This document shows positions 63,089 to 64,000 of a stretch of DNA of 64,000 nucleotides, in pieces. Position 1 is the stretch's first letter, and each line of letters opens with the position of its first letter. The notes below the pieces were generated by a model that was not told the DNA's origin, searched no databases, and saw nothing but the letters and a program-made list of their open reading frames with translations. Origin of the DNA: Symsagittifera roscoffensis (taxonomy: Eukaryota; Xenacoelomorpha; Acoela; Convolutidae); NCBI RefSeq assembly GCF_963678635.1, contig NC_087070.1, positions 1,480,512-1,544,511 on the forward strand, written 5' to 3'. The translations under genes and the position numbers were made by a program.

Positions 63089-64000
63089 CGTGGGCTAAAA
63101 AAATTATTATTTTGAGATTGAAAAGCGGTGGTATGGGGTTGTTCAATAATTTGTTCATAAGTATTATCATCTTGTGATTGATGTGTTATTATATGTTGGA
63201 TGGGACTTTGCGATGTGGTGAGTCTAAAATTTGGATTATGTGTGATGGCTAAATTTCGAAAATTTCGTGGGACTAGGGATAGTGGATGGTTATTTGGTAG
63301 GGGTGGTAATTGTGGTGCCGTTGGCTGTGTGTCGACATTGTTATGTTCTTCGTCGTATGTATTTTGTCGTGTTGTTATTTTTGTGTTATATTCTTTTATT
63401 TGTGCGTCTAAAAGAATTTTGTTTATAGATGTCGAAAAAATTCCAAAAAATCCTGCAAAGAGTATGCGTGCTACGCTTGCTTGTCTGTTTACTTGTGTGT
63501 GTATAGCACATGTATTGTAGATTCCTTTTAAGAGTGAGAAAAGAAATCCAATAAAGTTAAACATTGCGTATAAAATAGTCAATTTTTCTAAGATGTAGTA
63601 GGGCCATCCTAGAAAATCAAGGATTTCATTCTTGAGTGTAACAAAGCTAAAAATGTTAATTGGTGATATATCTTGGGGACGGTATTTTTCGCCGTTTAGA
63701 TATATATAATCTTTAATGTCTTTAAAATATCCGCTATAGTCTTGCGTGTAGATATCGGCAAATCCTGCGGTTTCTGCAAGTTTGCGTAAATTTTGGTCTA
63801 TTGATTGTCTTTGTATAGTGTCCATTTGTGTTAATAATTCTTGGAATTGTTGTGTTCTAATGTGATGTTGAATATCTGATTTTGAATAGATTCCTATTGA
63901 TTGTAAGTCTATATTTGGGTTTCGAGCAATAGCGCGAATGCTTTCTGGTGAAAATTTTTTGAGTGATTGCATTAATGTGGGATATGGAGTGAGAAGATAA
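63085..64000 (-). CDS. env-like: envelope-like glycoprotein, C-terminal part (copy B)
   Basis: Open to the window edge. It matches the last 300 or so residues of the copy A protein, including the hydrophobic spans (ILYAMFNFIGFLFSLL and ILFAGFFGIFSTSI) and the cytoplasmic Pro-rich tail. Only a handful of replacements separate the copies. The N-terminal part and signal peptide lie outside the window. Confidence 0.85.
   Translation of the reverse strand, partial: YLLTPYPTLMQSLKKFSPESIRAIARNPNIDLQSIGIYSKSDIQHHIRTQQFQELLTQMDTIQRQSIDQNLRKLAETAGFADIYTQDYSGYFKDIKDYIYLNGEKYRPQDISPINIFSFVTLKNEILDFLGWPYYILEKLTILYAMFNFIGFLFSLLKGIYNTCAIHTQVNRQASVARILFAGFFGIFSTSINKILLDAQIKEYNTKITTRQNTYDEEHNNVDTQPTAPQLPPLPNNHPLSLVPRNFRNLAITHNPNFRLTTSQSPIQHIITHQSQDDNTYEQIIEQPHTTAFQSQNNNFFSPR

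Larger units (their letters stand above)
59327..64000 (-). mobile_element. LTR retroelement copy B (same family), partial
   Basis: The 3' part of a second element of the family at 720-14647, in the same orientation and also within the RPTP gene region. It includes the 3' LTR, the 3' UTR, the small intron, the 597-aa gene and the C-terminal third of the envelope-like gene, and continues past the window. Its LTR differs slightly from those of copy A, so it is a separate insertion and not a recent duplicate. Confidence 0.93.

Overview
This window looks like nuclear DNA of an invertebrate animal. It is AT-rich, has spliceosomal introns with GT/AG borders, a split receptor gene, C-type-lectin-like genes and a dense load of retroelements and DNA transposons. 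I see nothing bacterial or organellar, and I cannot name the species.

The backbone is one large host gene on the minus strand that enters at the right and leaves at the left. It is a receptor-type protein tyrosine phosphatase (RPTP). Reading from high to low coordinates I find the end of a fibronectin type III domain (59.1 kb), a transmembrane exon (58.5 kb), a juxtamembrane exon (57.5 kb), phosphatase domain D1 split over 56.9-17.1 kb, a linker, and the first two thirds of domain D2 (16.3-0.2 kb). From the linker through D2, and at most other junctions, neighbouring exons join in matching phase. D1 looks catalytically dead (WPF instead of WPD, HCSDGLGSTG instead of HCSxGxGRTG) and its first part carries a frame break.

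Nearly everything else lies in introns of that gene. A 13.9-kb Ty3/gypsy-type LTR retroelement (720-14647, minus strand, identical LTRs, 4-bp target duplication) sits between two D2 exons. It lacks gag, protease and the first half of reverse transcriptase. It keeps RNase H, integrase, a 377-codon frame without any ATG, two overlapping small hydrophobic frames, an envelope-like glycoprotein and an unrecognised 601-aa protein that overlaps the envelope gene by ATGA. A second copy of the same family (59327 to the window end) lies in another intron, in the same orientation. Both copies keep an unusual 78-79-nt intron just after the last stop codon.

The 36-kb D1 intron (19.3-55.6 kb) holds, on the plus strand, two tandem decayed copies of a Polinton/adintovirus-type family-B DNA polymerase (28.8-32.4 and 34.1-37.7 kb) and two paralogous C-type-lectin-like exons (38.6 and 43.3 kb). 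It also holds a decayed MULE transposon with arrayed terminal repeats, several MITEs, two adjacent foldback palindromes, tRNA-derived SINE-like pieces, a higher-order minisatellite, G-rich tracts and a pair of 0.95-kb direct repeats. The remaining intron sequence is AT-rich and shows no convincing genes.

The least described part is the retroelement's accessory gene set (ATG-less frame, hydrophobic frames, envelope, 3' terminal gene, 3' intron). Two copies are visible only for the envelope C-terminus, the last gene and the 3' end; for the last gene, the differences between copies suggest that the protein is under selection.
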